Assembly: GCA_004802725.1 (NCBI GenBank)
Contig: SGPM01000091.1
Span: forward strand, 22,942-86,941
Direction: 5' to 3'
DNA: 64,000 nucleotides
From: Antrodiella citrinella
Lineage: Eukaryota > Basidiomycota > Agaricomycetes > Polyporales > Steccherinaceae
Shown in pieces: positions 37,387 to 49,105 of this stretch; within the stretch, counting starts at the first letter, position 1; every line of letters begins with the position of its first letter. Under the pieces are notes generated by a model. The model worked only from the letters and a program-made list of their open reading frames with translations, ran no database searches and was not told the DNA's origin. The position numbers and the translations under genes were made by a program.

Positions 37387-38035
37387 GCACGCACTGCTAT
37401 CGTCTCCTTGTCTGTCACACTTATTGCCTTCGCATCGCATTCTCTCCCACGCTCAAAAGTCGCGCCGCTGTATGCATGGATATGTTATGATCACATGCAA
37501 TTCATTTCTGTAAAACTCCACAAGTCCTGCAAGTCTCGTCGTGTGATGAAGGGTTCTGTGGAACAATGCGTTCTGAGGTCAAGCGAAGCGTGACCAGAGA
37601 AGTATCGCGAGACCAGCATGTGAGCCTCAATCATCCAATGCGTTGTCTCGGAGTCTGCTGGTGTGGTTACTGCAAGTGTGACATGCGTTGAGAAGATAGT
37701 ACGACTCTGTATTGAGTGCATGCCCCGCTCCGAAGGGCGGAAGAGACGCCCTGAATGGAAAAGCGTGCACTCTGTACGACGCTGATATTCTGCTGCCTCG
37801 GACATGTAGAGACCTATACCATAACTCCGGTGTGTACATAGTGCCATTCCGTGAGATATCCTTCATGAAACTATGGTCGCAAAAGCGACGTCTATAAGCA
37901 TATTAACTTCTACTGTACACGCAGTATAAGATACACCTCCGAAGCCCGATGATGATACAAATGTAACACTCATAAAATTCATGATCAACGCGTGTATGGA
38001 TCGTCTAAAGATCGTTGCGCTCAGATACCAGCTCT
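37387..38035. other. Convergent 3' spacer between RPS29 and the GH16 gene
   Basis: 649 bp containing the 3' UTRs of both convergent genes. A 118-codon minus-strand frame (37491-37847) has no family features and I leave it out. No repeat is seen. Confidence 0.45.
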
Positions 38036-39663
38036 CTAGGAGGATGTCTGGAAAATCTTCACGTAGGAGACTTCCCAATCTGCGGCGGAGGGGGCATATT
38101 AGAGAGTGGAAGAAGACCACGAGCGAAAGACAACGTACAAGCTTCAGCCATAGCCGAGCCGTTGTTGCGAATAAACTCTTCGCAGGTGGAGACACCAGTC
38201 CGTTGAGCGCAGCTCTGATCCTGGCCCGGTACACCCGTCGCGCTCCATACGCCGCTCGCCCAATCACCGCTATATCAAGGTCAGAGTCACGCAGGGGAAC
38301 AATACTTAAATGTGACGTACCACAAAGTTGTGTCGAAGATGGCCGAATGGCTGTTAAAGAACGTGAAGGGATTGCACCCAGATGCGGGCCACAGCGCTTG
38401 TGGCTCGCCCCAGTTCGAGGGCTGAGGTTGGGACCCAGTAATGTCGGCCGGAATGTTACTGCGGGGGAAGAACCAAACGCTGACCCCGTCAGTGTCCCAT
38501 TGCACTATTATCACGTCAGTTAACCCACGAAAGAGAACATACGGTATGGGGGACATACTAGCATAGACACCACCGCCGATACTGTTGAAAGCAGCACCGA
38601 AAGAGTTCGTCTGCTGGGAACGCACCCCACAGCCCTGGTTTCCCGTCTGTAAGGCAGCGCAGTTCGTCCCTCCGACGACCGTTCCAGTAAAGCCGCTGGT
38701 ACCAGACAAATTACAGCCGGCGTTGGTATGGATCGTAGCTTGGTTGTTGGTATAATCGTTTACACCCTCCACGATGTCAATTTCACCGCCCGCAGGCCAG
38801 TTCGGACCTGCGTTGTGTCGCACGATAAGGAAGAAGACTCAGTCGGACCGAAGAACTTCACATACCGTTGCTCCAGAACGCTGGCCATGTGCCGCAGCCC
38901 GTCGGCATGTGCACGGAGTCCATGATGAGCAGAGCACCGGTATACGTCTGTTGAGTCGTGATGCGCACGCTCTGTCGTGTCGCAGAAACGGTCGGGGTCG
39001 TCTCGACGCTCATGACGGCGTGCCCTGCAGCGTTGATGTTCACGAGCCCAGCGGCTTGCTGTAAAAATCGGATGAGGACGAGGGAGAAGATTAGACAGAG
39101 ATTAACGCACCGCTGTGCCCTGATCTACATAAGTCACTTGTCCGTTGGTAGGATCAGAACCTGTAAAGAAGTCCCATCCATTAAAGAAGGTGTTGCCTTG
39201 CTGTACGGGCGTTAGCGGAAGCGTCGGAGCGACGAAGAGAAGAACTCACGTAGGCCTGCAGCAACTTCCATGCCGAAGCAGGTAACGAGGCACTGGGAGC
39301 GGCACTACCACCAGTGGCACTTGGAGTTGCGGCACTTGCAGCAGCGGTTCCGTTGGCTGGCTGCGACGGTGCAGGTGAAGTCGGTCTGGGATTGGAAGCA
39401 GGGGGGGCGTTCAGACCACCATTGGGTGAACTGACACAGTAAACCTTGGCGTTTCCTGCAGCGGAAGGCTGCTCCAAGCGGACTCCACTGAAGGCAATTC
39501 GCAAGTCACGAGCAAGACCGGCACTGTGCTTAATGGCGCGAGTGTGGAGGCGGTGAGCAGAACGAACGATAGACTCAGAGCTGCGTGCAAGCATGCTGGC
39601 ATCCGAGGGTCCAGGTGCCGCAGTGGCTACGAGGAAAAGGATGAGAGGGATGCGGAGATACAT
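38036..39663 (-). CDS. Secreted glycoside hydrolase family 16 (endo-1,3(4)-beta-glucanase type)
   Basis: Extracellular or wall-associated enzyme cutting beta-1,3/1,4 or 1,3/1,6 glucans. The start MYLRIPLILFLVATAAPG at 39663 is a signal peptide. A Ser/Ala/Pro-rich linker follows (TSPAPSQPANGTAAASAAT), then the catalytic domain: LLQAYQGNTFFNGWDFFTGS, QGTAQAAGLVNINAAGHAVM and HMPTGCGTWPAFWSNGPNWP. The GH16 catalytic motif is GEIDIVEGVND (E-x-D-x-x-E with nucleophile and acid/base glutamates). QPQPSNWGEPQALWPA and CEEFIRNNGSAMAEAYWEVS lead to the end, VKIFQTSS and TAG at 38036-38038. Six or more cysteines in the catalytic domain suggest disulfides. Basidiomycete homologues of the Lam16A type have this form. 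The substrate may be the fungus's own wall during growth; this is inference. Confidence 0.92.
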
Positions 39664-40624
39664 AGTGCGTGTCGATAGATGACTGTAGGCCGGATGGCGA
39701 GGATTGTAACGAGAGACTGTGGAAACGACGGGTTTGCGGAGGTGGAAAAATACCAGAGTACCCGAGGCACCTGCCTGAGCGAGAGAGGGCTTGAGGTGGA
39801 GGTGGAGGGGGGAGAAAAGCAAGGGTCAGCGCTGTAGGCTGAGGAAGAAAAGGTGCGAGAAGAAAAGAGAAGCTCTGCTTCAAAGGAATGATTGATCAAA
39901 GCTATAATTGTGCCAGTGGCTCAAAGGGATTGAAGGAAGTTATATCTGGATTTGAGGAGGGGAAGGGATGTGACCGGCGAGGAGAGCCGCAACGGTGAGG
40001 CAGATCGAAGCGAGAGATCTGGTCTATGAAAAAGAGCCACAAAAGCAATGGAGGTCCAAGAACGCTCGGAGGCTTTCGCAAGCTACAAGAAGCTGAGTAG
40101 CCGGATTCAAGCTGGAAGATGAAAGAGCCAAGTCCCGAGGAGAGCTTGAGGAGAACCTCACACGCAGAAGAGAGGCGCACAAGAGAAAAAGCCATTGTGT
40201 GGTATTGCCGTGGCGATGGGGCACGCGGCAAAGACAACAAGAGTCCACGTCCGTCCATCAGATATGTGGTGGCGGCAATCTTGCGTGGAGAATTTGTGTT
40301 CGGAGGAGGAGACTTTCGTAAACGTCGTGGTCGTCGTCGATGAGAGTGTTACAAGAAAGGCTCAGCGATCGCGTGGTCCAAGTTAATTCATAAAGTACGT
40401 CCGCGGTGCAAACATCATGCGCGATGATCAACCAAGCTTTTTCTACGAGAGATTTCTACGTGTATTGTTCACTTTTTGTATTCTCCGACGACGTGGAGGT
40501 CGTGCCAGTAGTAAACAGTAAAGAAAGGCCTGATAAGAGGCCACGACATTCTGCTTACGTGATCCTACAGCGCCTGTCCATGTATTGATTGTGAAGCGGT
40601 ACTGCAAGAGACGAGCTCAAACGA
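39664..40624. promoter_or_regulatory. Divergent promoter region of GH16 and acetyl-CoA transporter genes
   Basis: These 961 bp lie between divergent genes. On the minus strand, 39720-39900 is strongly pyrimidine-rich, as expected for the GH16 5' UTR and core promoter. No coding region is supported. Confidence 0.45.
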
Positions 40625-43123
40625 ATGCCAACTCAGCCTACAACCTCTGAGAGCTCGCCTTCATTCTCCAAGCCTCGTCGTCGTCGTGCAAAGAAAAACC
40701 CACAACAGTCTTCGGATTCCGAAGGCATGCCACAGAGGAGCCCTCGGGCACTCTCCACCTCCCTCGAAAGTATTCAGATACATCCTCGCACCCCCAAAAC
40801 ACCCAGGTCGGGTGGCAGCCGCTATGCCCCCGACGACGTAATAGACGAGGTCGAGCTCAGTCTCCTCCATGAAGACGAAGAGACACAAGAGCAGTACCGT
40901 CTTCAGGAGGAGATTGACCACTTGGCCCCCGCACACAAACCAATCAGCGCCAAGGACAAGCGGTCCATGGGTCTCTTAGTCGTTCTCTGTACGTCTCTCT
41001 TCTTCCTTCTCGTGTCTTCAGCCCGTCTCAGTCTGTTCCAGACCTTATTCAAGGATTCCCGGTGCGTATTCCCCTGACGCTGAGTCCACCAGTTGTTGAC
41101 GCGTCCTTCGCCTGCAGCTCGGGCTTGCTCTGGGTAAGTTTACACCGGCCCTCGTGACATAACATATACTGACCGCCTCTCAGGATCCGTGCCATTCCTT
41201 CTACGAGAACATTTGTCTTATTCGCAGCTCGCTATCTTCTCACTTGCAAGCTACCCTTACTCCCTCAAGCTGCTATGGTCGCCCATCGTAGATTCTTTCT
41301 TCATCAAGTCCATTGGCCGTCGCAAATCATGGATCCTACCAATGCAAATAATTATTGGCACCATAATGCTTATCATATCTTTCAATGCGGAAGAGTACAT
41401 CAACAGTGTAAGCATCCTTTGCATTCGGAACTGATTCATCCCTCTCACGCCCCCCCTTCAGCCCGCAGATCATATTTATACTATTTCAGCCGCGTTCACT
41501 CTGTTGGTGACATTTTCTGCAACGCAAGGTACGCCAAACGACAAGCCAACAGTTACATAACTGACGTAGGATCATAGACATTGCAGTGGATGGTGAGAGA
41601 CAACGAACTCTAAATCAAAACACGCACTGACATCAAATACTAGGCTGGGCTCTAACTTTGCTCTCAGAGGAGAACTTAGCATACGCTGCCACATGCCAAA
41701 CAATAGGTCTCAATACCGGATATTTTGCGTCCTTTACTGTGTTCTTGGCCCTCAACAGCCAAACGTTCGCGTATGTCTGCAAGCACTTTGTGCAATGCCT
41801 GCACGATACTGAAGGATTTCCACAGAGACAAATGGCACATCCCTCGGCTTCCACTGGGAACATACCTGCAATTCTGCAGCGTGTTCTCGTTTGCAGTGAC
41901 AATTTGGTTGTTATTCGTGAAGGAGGTAAGCATATGAAGTTCGTGCTATTTTTCGTTCTCTTCATTTTACTCGCTTCATTCTCAGGACAAGGAAACAACA
42001 GAGGAGGACCTCAATATCAAAACGGTGTACAAGACGATGTGGACCATTTGCAAATTACGACGTATGTATACTGCATTCCCGCACTCTCCTCTCATTTGAC
42101 ACGTTCTACAGACGTACAAACACTGTGTCTCCTTCACTTGTTCTCCAAGATCGGATGGGCGGCGAGTGACGCTGTCTCGCAATTGAAAATGGTCGAGAAA
42201 GGCTTGGGTCGGGAGGACCTCGCCATAGCGGTCTTGATTGACTTCCCGTTCCAGATCTTTGGAGGGTACATTGCCGGACGATGGTCGCGTGGTGCGAAGC
42301 CTTTGAGACCATGGATACTTGCATTTTGGCCGCGGTTGGCATTGGCACTCGCTGTGACATTGGTTGTATACTGGTTCCCGAAGCCTCCAATTCACCTCGG
42401 TTTCTTCGTGCTTCTTGTTATACAGACAGTCATGTCTTCGTTTTCCGGGTGAGTCCGCTTTCTCCTGCTTGTAACACCGCGGAAGCTCACTCTCTCACAG
42501 AACTATTCAATTCGGAGGGATCTCCGCGTTCCATAACAGAATAGCGGATCCTGTAGTGGGAGGGACATACATGACGGTTCGTCCGGTGGCTGCTGGGACA
42601 CTAAATGATTGTATTTACCGTCTTCAATAGCTGTTGGCTACGTTCACAAACATGGGCGGAACCTGGCCGCGCTTCTTTGTCCTGAAGGGTAAGCACAGCC
42701 AGCTGCCGTCTCTTCTAATCCGTTTTCACATCCTCACTTGTTGTGGCAGGCGTCGACTTGTTCAGTGTTGCAACATGTAAGATCAAGGATGAATTGACTA
42801 TGAAAGGTTCGCAGATCGTGTGTCGAATTCGATATGGAAACATGCTGATGCAGCCCTTTTCCGCCACCAGCTGCCGAGTGTGTGTCCGAACATGGCAAAC
42901 AAGCTTGTAAAGATGTTGGTGGAGAGTGCGTAACGGAGCGCGATGGCTACTACATCGTGACTGCGATCTGCCTAGGTCTCGGAGTCCTCTCTGTCATATT
43001 CCACATGATCCCCACGGCAAGAAAGCTGCAATGTGAGTCCTTATTGTCTGTTGTGGAGCGCGGGGTTTGCTCACGTGTGCTGCGCCAGCTCTCCCTGCAA
43101 GTAAATGGAAGGTGTACCAGTAG
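40625..43123 (+). CDS. Acetyl-CoA transporter (AT-1/SLC33A1 family)
   Basis: ER or Golgi membrane transporter importing acetyl-CoA for lumenal acetylation, by family. It starts MPTQPTTSESSPSFSKPRRR with a hydrophilic, Ser/Pro-rich cytosolic N-terminus of about 110 residues. The transporter core begins DKRSMGLLVVLYLIQGFPLG, then LALGSVPFLLREHLSYSQLA, FSLASYPYSLKLLWSPIVDS and SIGRRKSWILPMQ, all diagnostic of the family. Later segments include QDIAVDGWALTLLSEENLAY, AATCQTIGLNTGYFASFTVF, GGTYMTLLATFTNMGGTWP and DGYYIVTAICLGLGVLS. The end is SLPASKWKVYQ and TAG at 43121-43123. About 11-12 membrane helices fit. The codons of the first helix are divided by exons of only 20 nt (41042-41061) and 16 nt (41118-41133). 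A cysteine-containing lumenal loop (CVSEHGKQACKDVGGEC) precedes the last helix. Confidence 0.92.
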
Positions 43124-43408
43124 CGTATGGATGTTATAATTGTCTAGGGCGCCGTGTAGATAGGCTATAATTTATACATGCGAAAGCCAGAGACTTGCGA
43201 GACATTTGCTGGCAAAAGTCGAAGCGCTCCGGCCCTGAGGCAGAGAAACGCCCGGAGAGGAAGGCGTGTGCTGCTTTGCTACGTTGGAAGACTTTGAAAC
43301 CCAAAGGTCATCACCTCTCTTGCATCCCAATCACTCATCCTCACGTTTCGTGCCTCCAACTACCCAGCTCTCCTGCGAGATTATACTTGCCATTTCTTAC
43401 ACGTCAAT

Positions 43409-46400
43409 ATGACCACCACCACTATGCACTTTGGCCCCGAGTGGATGCGCACCAAGCAAGCTCCTGCGCGTACGACGGAGCCCTCTCCCCCGCTGGCAAA
43501 TCCTCCCACACCCGCCGCGCCTGCATCGTCGTACTCTGCCCTCGTCGCGCCGTCTGTCCAGCCTCCACCGGACAAACATGACCTGGCGCGGCCCTTTCGA
43601 TTTTCCAAGGAAGATTTGCTCCGGATTTACAAAGAAGGCGGCGGGAGAGGGGGTCTTGGATTGGAGGTCGAGCGGTGGGAGGGGATCGTGAGGGAGGTGG
43701 GCTTGGATCCCGTCACCATGAAAGAGATGTCCGAGGGGGAAAAGAAGGTGCCTCTCATCATCTTGTCATAAATCGTGGTCTCGCACTTTTCTCACATGAG
43801 ACTTGGGGCAGATCTACGCAGGTCAACTGAACTCGGAGGTCCGCCGTCGTCAGTCGATGGACTATTTGGCCCCTCTGTCGACAGAAAGACCGAAGCTGGG
43901 CCACCACAACTCGACTGGTCCCGCCAGTCCGTTGCGAGAACGGATGGGCAATTTTGTAGGCAGGAGGCGCGATAGTACAGGTGAGTATGCAAAGTATGAT
44001 CACGCGTTACGGCAGTTTGACGCGGATAATGCGAAGACACGCCTACTTTGAACTTGCCTCGGAAACAGTCGCTCTCTTCTATGCAGGCACCATTACAATC
44101 GCCTCGCGATGCGCCCTTGGCTTCGCCTCGGACGCGTATCGGGCCATCTGGATTCGACGGTGGCGTATTGGATGGTTCGTGGACCAGCAAGCGGCGTGCT
44201 GCGGAGGCTGCTGCTGCTGCGAAGGCGAGTGGGAAGGTGGACAGGGAGCCCGAAAAGAACGGTTGCGACGTAAAAACAAAAGAGGAGCAGGAGGAGCCGT
44301 CGTTGAATGGCAGCGTCCTCAACCCTAGCGACTCTAACCTTCACAATGGCTCAGGAGGCGCCACTGCGAACGACCCGCCTCCTGCTCAACTGGACATCCC
44401 GACTTCGACCAACTCGAGCGCTGCGGCTTCTCCGGTCGTACCTACGGGACCTCCTCCTGGTATTGACTTCGCCGGCATTGAATGGTCCTATCTCGATCCC
44501 CAAGGTCAAGTACAAGGTGCGGCGTGCTCAGCTTCCACAAGTTATCTGTTCTGAAGCTTCAGTTCATGTTTAGGTCCTTTCCGTGCCGATATCATGCAGA
44601 AATGGTACGATAGTGGATACTTTACGGCAGACCTGCTCATGAAGAGGACCCATCTTGAATCCGACTGGACTGCTGTTCGTGTTCTACAACAGAACGCGGT
44701 TTCTACGCCAATCTTCTTGACCCCAATGGCACCTCCTCGTCCACCTGAGCCCCAGCCTGTCCCAGTTGACTTCGCAACTCTGAACGGCACCCACTATGAT
44801 CAGGAGTTGCAGAGACCACTTGCTACGTCCCAGATGAACGCTCGCTTGCATGATGGCTCCAATCCCTCTGACTCGCCGATGTCATCTTATAGCAACCCGC
44901 ATTTCAGTAATAATTCGCCGGATCCGTCTGTTCTTGCAGGTCGGCCGATGAATAGCGGTCTTGGTGATGTGGCGCAGAACGCGTACTCTAATCTGAGCAC
45001 CCTGGATGCACACCGACTGAGCCCCGCACATGATGGTCGGTCGCATGTATTGAACCAAGGTCCCATCGGGAGAAATGGCCTAGAGGCTTTGAACACGAAT
45101 GGTATGTGGAGGCTAACCTTCTTGCACGTACCAGAACCTGACTTGTTGTTCTTGTAGGTTACCCTGGTACGAATGCTGTCAATGGTTCGTTTGGATCTCC
45201 AATGGACCTGCATGGCGGTTTGAACGGCTTTCAGCAACATCCGTCGGATTTCGCGAACATTGGTTACAACATGACGTCAAGTGAAGCTTCTGCAGCTGCA
45301 GCTGGACTTCGTTTGGATCCTCGGTACGGTGGCGGTTTCGCTCCTACAGGCGGTTCGCCCTTTGTCGGCGGACAACAGTACTCGCCTGTGGCATCTTCTC
45401 CTTTCATGGGTCAACAAGATCTGCGCATGCTCCAACAAGTATCACCTTTCCCCGGACGCAGGACGTCGGGCTCTACGCACATGTTACTTCTGCAGCAGCA
45501 GCAGAACATGCAGCAACAAACATTCCTTCCTCAGTCTTCCATTCCAACTCAACAGTCTCGCATGACACCCGACCAGCTGGGGTATCGTAGACCAGGCCCG
45601 TTCGATGTCAACTACCCAACTGTACAAAATACTATCGCACAGCACAGAACAGTCACGCCGTCGCAGGCGAGCTCGTATAGCAGTCATCAACCCTTGCAGA
45701 ACGGTATTCTGCCACCAGACCATTCACCGTGGTTTGCAGCTTCGAAGGGTGTGGTGCCAGACGGATGGGGTCAAGAACCCAACAGTCTCACTGTTGCCAA
45801 TCTCGGACAGCATAACCAGCTGCAGTCCCAGGATACTGAGAAATCGCCTGTCCCGTCAGCGGAGCCGAAACCCGTCGCAGCTGCGGAACCCACTTCACAG
45901 GAAGTTCCTGCGGCCACGGTCCCACCATCACCCATCACCCCTTCTATACCCGCAGGAGATGCTCCCCGCACATCGAAGTCGCGTCGCAAGCCTAGTATTG
46001 CTATTGCTAAAACCACCGCGGCCAGTACCACTCCTCCTGCTCCTGCCGCCGTCACTGTCAAGCCACCAACTCCTCCGCCAGAAGTCAAGTCACCAGCGTG
46101 GAATGTGGAGGAAGACAAAGCTTCATCTGGCGCTGTGATGACTCTTCGTGAAATCCAAGAAGCGGAGGTGAAGAAGGCAGATGCGCGTAAAGCTGCTGAA
46201 CGTGAGCGGGCTGCTGCTCGTGCTGCCGCCACCGCTACGACACCTACTACCGAGCCCGTTCAAGCGTTCACGGCCTCCTGGGGATTGCCTACGTCTCAAG
46301 TCGCTCGTCCTGCACCTTTGACTACGAAAGAGACTCCGGGCGCGTCCATTCCGACCAGTTCGTCAGCGCAGAGTCCCGTATGGACCACCGCTATCAAGCC

Positions 46401-47270
46401 TGTTGTGGCGAAGAAGACCATGAAGGAGATCCAAGAGGAGGAGGAGAGGCGCAAGAAGGCCGCTATCAAGGAGAAGGAGTCCATGGCTGCAGCTGCGAGG
46501 AGAGGCTACGCAGACACCACAACCAAGGTATGCTTATTTATTCTATGAGTCCTTTCGCATGCTAATGGTGCATTGATAGGCTGCTCCCGTCGTCACTACT
46601 GGAGGTGCATGGACTACCGTAGGATCTAGTGGCAAGGTCTCCACTCCCACCGCTGCTGCACCTACGTTAGCCGCCCGACCAGCTATACCAGCCTCCGTCT
46701 CTGTCAAAGTGGCTCCTGGTCAATCAATGGCGTCGACTATCGCTGCCGCAGCTCCAGTCCCAACTAGGACGATCAGCGGTGGAACTGTTGTACCCAGAAC
46801 CGTTGCAGTCGCAGCAACGAAGACCTCATCCAAGGTTGATGAATTCCCTGCGCCCTCTGCAGATTTCCTCAAATGGCTAGGCGACTCGTTGAAGGGGCTG
46901 AATTCGTCGGTCAATCGTGAGTAACTGTTTGCTGCATGACAAGCGTATGAATCTGACTTGTTGTCCGTCCACAGTTGAGGAGATCGCTTCCATGTTGCTT
47001 CAATTTCCCATTGACCCGGATCCCTCTACGGTGGAGATCATCTCGGATCTCATCTACGCCAACAGCACCACCCTCGACGGTCGTCGATTTGCCGCGGAGT
47101 TCGTGAGCAAGCGTAAAGCCAGCACGAAGACCGGCGCCGCACCAGCCGTAGGAGGACCTTCCGGCAAACTGTCCATCGCCGATGTTGTGAAGACGCAGCC
47201 GAAGTCAACTCAGAACGAGTGGGGCGGCTTCAAAGTTGTGAACAAGAAGAAAAAGGGTGGTCGTTCGTAA
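43409..47270 (+). CDS. GYF-domain protein (Smy2/GIGYF-like)
   Basis: Adaptor that binds proline-rich partners and is tied to mRNA control or vesicle traffic in other fungi. The start MTTTTMHFGPEWMRTKQAP at 43409 opens a long disordered N-terminus that includes PFRFSKEDLLRIYKEGGGR. The GYF domain is at about 44480-44680: IEWSYLDPQGQVQGPFRADI, then MQKWYDSGYFTADLLMKRT, containing the GPFxxxxMxxWxxxGYF pattern. The following 1,000 residues are low-complexity and rich in Q, P, S and A, with a charged helical stretch (MKEIQEEEERRKKAAIKEKE). The C-terminus holds a conserved-looking unit, PSADFLKWLGDSLKGLN then EEIASMLLQFPIDPDPSTVE, and ends NKKKKGGRS. GIGYF proteins carry a related C-terminal element. 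Several short introns, including those near 43980, 44520, 45110, 46530 and 46920, fit. Confidence 0.9.
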
Positions 47271-47431
47271 AGCGCCAGTCCTCCCCATTTCTCCTCATCC
47301 ATTCCGTTAGTGGTACATACGAGACTTTTTAGTCGTTACAATATATGCTTTGCTGTATACCACACAATGTATCAGGCTGTCTATGGATATTCCATATAAT
47401 CATTTGTTATTCTCCGCTCTCCATATTCTGG

Positions 47432-48861
47432 TTAATTCCCAGTACCCGTGTTAACAGTACTACTGCTCTCCCCACCCTGAGGTTGGACAGAAGTAGAGCC
47501 ACCGTTCATGTCGAACATCGCCAAATCGTCCAAACGCATGTCAGGCTCGAGGAAGTGCAATCCAAAATCGAAGTTTGTTTCGCTGCTTCCGGATTGCTGA
47601 AGGCCTGAAAAGAGTGAGCCCGGTGAAGGCACGGATTGGCCTTGCTGCAAAGCGGCAAGAGTGGCAGGAAGGCGCTGCTGCTCTCCACTTGGCTGGGTGT
47701 TGAAGCCCAAAAGCGCGTTCTCGTGCATCGAGCCGGACGCAATAGCGTTAACGTCGGTAAGGAGAGACAAATCCATGGCGGCGTCTTCTCGCTTGGGTAC
47801 TATCACTGGGGAGATGAGAGGTATCTGACCTGAAGCGTTTGCTTTCTGGTGAGACCCGTCCCCGAACAAGTCCATCTCGAGGTCCAAGTCGAGTTCAATA
47901 GGCTGATCAGCAGAGCTGCCCAGTCCAGCACCACCATTGAGCTGATTGGACATTCCCATATCGTCGTCCTCCATGGTAAGATCTATCTCAACATGCTGAC
48001 CGCTCATGAGGTCAGGAGGAAGTCTGGAGATGGACGACTTTGGAGCCAAGGTGACTGGAGAAGCCAGACCACTTTGAAGGGACAAGGGGTCGTCTGGGTT
48101 GATTCGCAGTGCAGTAGAGGAGAGGTCCAATTTGTGTGGGAAGGGGGGCCTGTGTAAAGACGACAAAGATATTGTCGACGGTCGCCGTAAGGATGATACA
48201 ACCTTGGCTTCCGATGACATTGACGCGTCTTCAGATGAGGCGCTTTGTAGCGGTGGACCGGTGGGAGGAAGGGGAGCCTGAACGGGGGAAGGAGATATGG
48301 CCATAGGAACTGCTGCCGCAGCATTCAATTTGTCCTGCGCGCGAGACAGGTCGCGTTGAAGAACATTGATCGCATGCAGCTATTCGGAAGGGATCAGGCA
48401 AAGACGTGATACAACGACCGCGTTGCTCACCAAATGAGACTCGATCGCGTCACACAACTGGTCGTATTTCTCTACTTCGCGTCCGAGAGAAGTCGTCAGG
48501 GATCGGGGAGGATACGGTGCATATTTGTGAATTGCCCTAGCCTGAATGTCAATCGTAAGCAGCGGTGAGATACTTGGAGGACGTACAGTTTCCGTGTGTC
48601 GGCATAGTGTCCATATATCTGACCTGTCTTCACCACTGCGTTCTGAAATCAATGCGTGAGTCGATACTACCTACGAAGTAGCAGATTAGAGACACAGACA
48701 CGCAGGCAGGTCGACAACGCCATGACTTCCGGCACCAATATCCCTTGAGGTTGGGGAGGTACTGGCGGCGGAGGCATGCTATTCTGTATTTGAGACTTCG
48801 GCGGACCATCCTTCGAAGACACGGACGGTTTGCGCGTCGGGTTTCGAGGTTTTGGTGCCAT
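47432..48861 (-). CDS. Unrecognised protein with helical N-terminus and low-complexity C-terminus
   Basis: I do not recognise this family. The start MAPKPRNPTRKPSVSSKDGP at 48861 leads into a Pro-rich stretch. Then a probably helical segment, LSTCLRNAVVKTGQIYGHYA, continues through three short exons into REVEKYDQLCDAIESHLLHA and INVLQRDLSRAQDKLNAAAA. The last 280 residues form one exon and are disordered, with acidic patches (EIDLTMEDDDMGM, IELDLDLEMDLFGD) and Q/S/G-rich stretches. The exon ends STVNTGTGN and TAA at 47432. A short helical bundle plus a long acidic, glutamine-rich tail suits a nuclear transcription factor or Mediator-like subunit, but that is a guess. EIDLTMEDDD also looks like a SUMO-interaction motif. 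The gene converges on the GYF gene (161 bp between stops) and diverges from the UVRAG gene. Confidence 0.7.
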
Positions 48862-49105
48862 TGTGAAGGTGGTGGTAGAGGATCAAGTTATGCCAGACGC
48901 CCGGATATGGCCATGCGCCTCGGCAGTACTAAGTACCATGATCATTAGTCCCTTGAACTTTGAAGGATCTTCCTCTACTCTACCATACCCTTTTCACCTA
49001 CTTACGACTCACATATGTTGACGGAAACATACGAGTTACACCCCCACACACAGTCCTGAACTCAGCGCTCACATCATTTCCGTGGCTTCAGCAAGTAGCT
49101 GCTGA

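Noticed and set aside
37491..37847. 118-codon minus-strand open frame between RPS29 and the GH16 gene
   Set aside because: Composition is not protein-like, there is no family match, and it lies in a convergent 3' spacer.
38036..43123. GH16 and acetyl-CoA transporter as a functional cluster
   Set aside because: They are only divergent neighbours; the two families share no pathway that the sequence shows.
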